Position numbers and translations under genes: made by a program. The notes below the pieces were generated by a model. The model had not been told where the DNA came from and ran no database searches. It worked only from the letters and a program-made list of their open reading frames with translations. A stretch of 44,166 bases of DNA from CAADGL01 sp964643885 (GTDB taxonomy: Bacteria; Planctomycetota; Phycisphaerae; UBA1845; Fen-1342), in NCBI GenBank assembly GCA_964643885.1, contig CAZXUI010000032.1:1-44166 (forward strand). Direction: 5' to 3'. Shown one piece after another: positions 40,635 to 44,166 of the stretch. Positions within the stretch are counted from its first letter, which is position 1. Each line of letters starts with the position of its first letter.

Positions 40635-42434
40635 ATGATCGCTGGAGAGATTCACTACGGCCGCGTGCAGCCGCGCTACTGGCCCGCCATCCTCGACGCC
40701 GCCCGCGAGATCGGCGTCGACACGATCGCCTGCTACGTCATGTGGGACTATCACGAGCAGGGCGAGGGCCGCTACGACTTTTCCGCCCTGCACGAGTTCC
40801 TGCGGCTGGTCGAGCAGCGCGGCTTCAAGGTCTTCGCCCGCCCGGGCCCGTTCTTCTACGCCGAGTGGCACAACCTCGGCATCCCCGACCACGCGGTGCC
40901 CTATCACAAGCTCCACCCGGAGTTTCAGCGCAGGGCCGCCGCCTGGATCGCCGCCGCGATGAACGAGCTGCGGCCGTATCTTCACCGCCTGGTCACGCAC
41001 ATTCAGGCGGACAACGAGATCGACCCGATGCCGCATTTCTGGGGCGAGGACCAGGGCTTCGCCGCGTGGCTCGCCGGGCGCTACGGCACCGTCGACCGGC
41101 TCAACGCCGCCTGGCACAGCGCCTACGCCAGCTTCGACGAGCCGCTGCCCTGGCTGGCCGCGAACATCGCCACCGACCGCTGGCACCCCCACGACGAGGC
41201 GAAGCTGCGCGACGGCTGCCAGTATCGATACGACCTGGCCACGAAATACGCCCGCTGGGTCGTCGGCGAATACCGCCGCAACGGCTGCGACGTGCCGATC
41301 GTGCTCAACACCTGGCCCGGCGTCGACGCGCAGCACTGGCGCGACTTGGCCGAGCTGGCCGACATCTACGGCATCGACCCTTACCCCTCCAACGAGTGCC
41401 ACAAGGACTTCCGCTACTTCCGCGAGCGTCTGCGGCTGCTGCGGGCTGTCACGCCGGGGCCTTTCCTGGCCGAGTTCGCCGGCGGCATCTGGAACGACAT
41501 GCCCGACCGCGAGTACTCGCCCGATCACTATCGCCTCACGGCGCTGACCGCGCTCGCCAGCGGCATCACCGGCTGGAACTGGTACATGCTCTGCGACCGC
41601 GACAACTGGCACGGGGCGCCGATCAATGAACGCGGCGTTCTGCGGCCGGCGACGGCGGCCGCCTTCCAGCAGGCCGTCGGCTGGGCCCGGCAGCTCGCCG
41701 GCGAGCCGCCGCCGCTGGCGTCCTGCGCGGTGACGTGGTCGTGGCGCTATCACCAGTACGCGCAGATCTGCAAACGCGACCCGGCCGAGCCGCTGCTGAT
41801 CGCGCTGCACGAGATGGGCATCGAGTACGACTTCGTCGACGTCGATCGCGAGTTTGCTCCTCCGCGGGTGCTGCTGCTGGCGGGCGAGATCGAGGACCCG
41901 CAGCACGTGTGGCGCTACGTCGAGCAGGGCGGCACGCTGGTCTGCTTTCAGCGGCTGCCGGCGGAATGCCCCCGGCCTGACGGCACATCGCACCCCGGGC
42001 TGGTCCAGGCACAGGTCCGCATCGGCGACCGCGTCACCTTCATCACCGACGGCCCGCTCTTCAATTACCGCCGCGTTGAGGGCATGCCGATTACCGCCAG
42101 CCAGCTTCCCTGGCCCGTCGACCGAGACCAGCAGAACCTGATGCAGCTCGCCGTCGGCCGCTTGTACACGACCGGCTTCGTCACGCCCGTCGGCCGCGGG
42201 CGGCTGATCGTGCTCGGCTGCCCGCCCAGCCCGGCGGCAGTGCTGGCTCTTCATGAGTTTCTAGGAATACCGATTCCGGCCCGGCCGCTGACGCCCGGCG
42301 TGCATGCGACGATTCGCGGCGGGTATCTGATCGTGGTCAACCCCGGCCCGGCCCGCACGGCGGTGGTCGAGACCGCGGCTGGCCGGCGGCACGTGGACCT
42401 GCCGCGCTGCTCGGGCGTCGTGCTCGAGGCGTGA
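40635..42434 (+). CDS. GH35/GH42-like glycoside hydrolase (beta-galactosidase clan)
   Basis: A 599-residue (beta/alpha)8 retaining glycosidase. The N-terminus follows GH35 (GEIHYGRVQPRYWPAIL, YVMWDYHEQGEGRYDF, KVFARPGPFFYAEWHNLGIP). The next section, with HIQADNEID and FAAWLAGRYGTVDRLNAAWHS, follows GH42. Probable acid/base is E128 (DNE) and nucleophile E280 (FLAEFAGG), both expected for clan GH-A. A Rossmann-like middle domain (PRVLLLAGEIEDPQHVWRYVEQGGTLVCF) corresponds to the GH42 trimerisation domain, and a small beta domain ends the protein. No signal peptide. It probably removes beta-linked galactose or a related sugar from imported oligosaccharides. Confidence 0.88.
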   Translation: MIAGEIHYGRVQPRYWPAILDAAREIGVDTIACYVMWDYHEQGEGRYDFSALHEFLRLVEQRGFKVFARPGPFFYAEWHNLGIPDHAVPYHKLHPEFQRRAAAWIAAAMNELRPYLHRLVTHIQADNEIDPMPHFWGEDQGFAAWLAGRYGTVDRLNAAWHSAYASFDEPLPWLAANIATDRWHPHDEAKLRDGCQYRYDLATKYARWVVGEYRRNGCDVPIVLNTWPGVDAQHWRDLAELADIYGIDPYPSNECHKDFRYFRERLRLLRAVTPGPFLAEFAGGIWNDMPDREYSPDHYRLTALTALASGITGWNWYMLCDRDNWHGAPINERGVLRPATAAAFQQAVGWARQLAGEPPPLASCAVTWSWRYHQYAQICKRDPAEPLLIALHEMGIEYDFVDVDREFAPPRVLLLAGEIEDPQHVWRYVEQGGTLVCFQRLPAECPRPDGTSHPGLVQAQVRIGDRVTFITDGPLFNYRRVEGMPITASQLPWPVDRDQQNLMQLAVGRLYTTGFVTPVGRGRLIVLGCPPSPAAVLALHEFLGIPIPARPLTPGVHATIRGGYLIVVNPGPARTAVVETAAGRRHVDLPRCSGVVLEA

Positions 42435-42472
42435 GGCGCCTTGCGAGAAGTGCACTGGCGACGGGAAGTGTG

Positions 42473-42493
42473 GCACCGGCTGATAGCCGGTGC
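42473..42493. repeat. 3-nt-loop hairpin repeat, copy 1
   Basis: GCACCGGCT pairs perfectly with AGCCGGTGC across a GAT loop. The preceding bases GGAAGTGTG are shared with copy 2 at 43412-43432, which is inverted. A degenerate half copy (CCAGTGCTAAGAGCC) follows. Confidence 0.75.
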
Positions 42494-42654
42494 TAAGAGC
42501 CCCTGAATCGCCAGTGCTAAGAGCCAGTGCTCGCCGGCCCGCTGCACGCCAGTCGTTCATGGCGGCCCTCTTCACCTCAGCCCGTTTCGCCCTCGCCCGC
42601 CGCTTTGGCTATGTTGTGCAGGTTCAATTCGGTGTGGGAGGAGTCCGCCCGTCG

Positions 42655-43404
42655 ATGCCCGATCCGACGCACGAGACCCTCGCGCATCTCGCCGCCCGCG
42701 GCATCGGCTGCCAGCTCAAGCCCAATAGCCCGCCGGCCGGGCTGACGCTTTCGCCCGGCCGCATCGTCGTCCGCGGCTCGCGGCTGGTCCCGGAGCTGGC
42801 AATCGCCGGCTTGGCTCTCCATGCCGGCACTGAGGTCGCGTTCGTCAGTCTGTTCAGCGGGCGGCTCTATCGCATCGCTCCGGGCCGGGTGGTGGATTTC
42901 GCCGACGAGCTGCTCGCCGCGCGGCGCGTCCCGGTGGCCGCCACGCCGCGGAGCATCCCGGCCGACTTGCTGGCCGGCTTCGAACTGGCCGAGGGATGCC
43001 AGCTTTTCGCCGTGCCGGCCCGTTCGTCGGGCTCGCTGTCGCGGGATCTGGCGGCCGCCCCGCCGCGACGCGGCCCGTCCGGCGTGGTCGACGACATGGA
43101 TGAGGATGCGGGGCGGGTTTGTCCCTCTCGTGCTGTGATCCGGAGCGATGGCCCCACGGACGACGTGAAGGGACGAGCGTTCCGGTGGCAGAAGTCATCG
43201 GCTGCGGGCGATTGCCCTGACGGGCAGGAGTTTCGACAGGTCAGAGACCTGTCTTCCAGATCGGCCGGAGACCGGTCCCCCATTTTCGCAGCAGCCGCGC
43301 GGTCGAATCCACTCGCCGTCGCGGCCGATGCGGACCGGTTGGGTGTTCGGGGGGGGCCGTTTGAGTGTCCGGGGCGGACCGGTTCCCCACCTTTCGGTAA
43401 GTGA
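42655..43404 (+). CDS. Hypothetical protein whose C-terminus runs into repeat DNA
   Basis: A 249-residue frame. GGGAGGAG precedes ATG 42655 at slightly long spacing. Residues 1-150 look like a real, compact protein: HETLAHLAARGIGCQL, GLTLSPGRIVVRGSRLVPE, FVSLFSGRLYRIAPGRVVDFADELL. From about residue 160 the sequence turns polar and low in pattern, and from about residue 193 it translates a hairpin repeat (RQVRDLSSRSAGDRSP). Either the original stop was lost or the repeat inserted into the gene's 3' end. No family is recognised. Confidence 0.5.
   Translation: MPDPTHETLAHLAARGIGCQLKPNSPPAGLTLSPGRIVVRGSRLVPELAIAGLALHAGTEVAFVSLFSGRLYRIAPGRVVDFADELLAARRVPVAATPRSIPADLLAGFELAEGCQLFAVPARSSGSLSRDLAAAPPRRGPSGVVDDMDEDAGRVCPSRAVIRSDGPTDDVKGRAFRWQKSSAAGDCPDGQEFRQVRDLSSRSAGDRSPIFAAAARSNPLAVAADADRLGVRGGPFECPGRTGSPPFGK
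43235..43253. repeat. Hairpin related to the 34-bp array, with compensatory change
   Basis: GACAGGTC, loop AGA, GACCTGTC. Relative to GACCGGTC/GACCGGTC in the array at 26356-26525, one arm has C to A and the other G to T, keeping the stem fully paired. A further degenerate unit (GGAGACCGGTCCCC) follows at about 43266. Confidence 0.7.
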
Positions 43405-43411
43405 CAGAGTT

Positions 43412-43432
43412 GCACCGGCTATTAGCCGGTGC
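43412..43432. repeat. 3-nt-loop hairpin repeat, copy 2 (inverted)
   Basis: GCACCGGCT pairs with AGCCGGTGC across an ATT loop. Its right flank CACACTTTCC is the complement of the left flank of copy 1, so the two form an inverted pair around the 42655 gene. Confidence 0.75.
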
Positions 43433-43553
43433 CACACTTTCCGCGACGACTCGCCACACTCCGTGTGGCCGGCGCCGCGAGGAGAGGCCGTTGGCGCGTC
43501 GAGAGACGCAGCCTACGGCCTTGCGGCCCGTGTCCGCGCCTGCCGTAATCCTT

Positions 43554-43596
43554 CTGCCAGCTGGCAGCGCCGCCCAAGGCCCCCAGTGGGTAGAAT
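43554..43596 (+). promoter_or_regulatory. Palindrome and -10-like box upstream of moxR
   Basis: A perfect 14-bp palindrome CTGCCAGCTGGCAG (43554-43567) lies 23 bp before TAGAAT (43591-43596). Its position, at about -50 to -36 of the implied start, fits an activator or repressor site. No -35 hexamer is seen. The leader to ATG 43744 would be about 140 nt. Confidence 0.35.
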
Positions 43597-43743
43597 CCGC
43601 CCTTCGCCAAGTCCCTGGGGCAACGGCGCACCGTGGCACCGGGTCCCTGGGTCCGCGGGGCCGAGGCGATGGCCGGCCGGCGCGTTGTGGCGGGTCGGGC
43701 GGCCGGCGGCGTTGAGATGCGGCCAAAAGCGCGGGAGACGCGA

Positions 43744-44166
<423 letters not shown>

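Larger units (their letters stand above)
43405..43743. other. 339-bp noncoding region upstream of moxR
   Basis: Contains hairpin copy 2, then GC-rich sequence without a recognisable gene, a 14-bp palindrome and a -10-like box described separately. Confidence 0.55.

Noticed and set aside
40209..42254. 681-residue minus-strand open frame
   Set aside because: Antisense to the GH35/42 gene, which has catalytic motifs in its own frame.

Overview
The window is GC-rich (roughly two thirds G+C), almost fully coding, and reads as a chromosomal segment of a planctomycete-like bacterium, possibly of the Phycisphaerae type. That placement is inferred from a PurS-PurL fusion, several orphan CxxC zinc-ribbon proteins, a serine/threonine kinase next to an FHA-like protein, a DUF2617-like protein, an RDD/lipoprotein operon, and intergenic repeats of the type whose spurious translation gives PHGRGSV or SRDREGAG peptides. 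No 16S gene is present to confirm it. Three runs of exactly 100 N mark scaffold joins. Two are flanked by identical 55-bp contig ends, which points to a k=55 assembly.

Layout. 1-5.2 kb: purL (partial, minus strand), divergent from accA, then a DUF971 gene and a DUF2617-like gene ending in a clear intrinsic terminator. 5.2-10 kb: a UvrA that stops after its first ATPase half, a zinc-ribbon protein, a TPR protein and a DsrE/YedF-like protein. 10-17.5 kb: scpB (minus), an isochorismatase-family hydrolase, a zinc-ribbon membrane protein, an exported thioredoxin-fold protein without active-site cysteines, a DnaJ/CbpA co-chaperone coupled to two membrane proteins, and a two-domain 6-pyruvoyl-tetrahydropterin-synthase-like protein. 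17.5-22 kb (mostly minus): PduO-type cobalamin adenosyltransferase and a saccharopine/lysine dehydrogenase family enzyme in an operon, an unknown 144-aa protein (plus), and an OPT transporter. 22-28 kb: a CocE-type hydrolase lipoprotein bracketed by two direct copies of a ~165-bp repeat with inverted ends, a secretin-like protein, a 34-bp tandem hairpin array and an MBOAT O-acyltransferase. 28-36 kb: an FHA-like/kinase operon, a consensus promoter driving two tiny hydrophobic ORFs, and an overlapping three-gene operon (unknown protein, lipoprotein, RDD membrane protein). 36-42.5 kb: a second hairpin array, two sugar ABC permeases, a GH172 (DUF2961) enzyme, a zinc-ribbon membrane protein and a GH35/GH42-like glycosidase. 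42.5-44.2 kb: a hypothetical gene running into repeats, then the start of a MoxR ATPase.

How genes relate. The best functional groupings are the carbohydrate locus at 37-42.4 kb (uptake plus glycoside hydrolysis, but without a binding protein or ATPase here), the FHA-like/kinase signalling pair, the DnaJ-membrane-TPR envelope or proteostasis operon, and the cobalamin adenosyltransferase/dehydrogenase pair. Several genes without a good Shine-Dalgarno (uvrA, PTPS, MBOAT, first permease, GH35/42, CocE) carry a TAnnnT-type -10 element exactly 7 nt before the start codon, suggesting leaderless transcripts. The most interesting unexplained items are the half-length UvrA, the strong-promoter micro-ORF locus at 32.6-32.9 kb, and several intergenic hairpin repeat families, one of which shows compensatory base changes.
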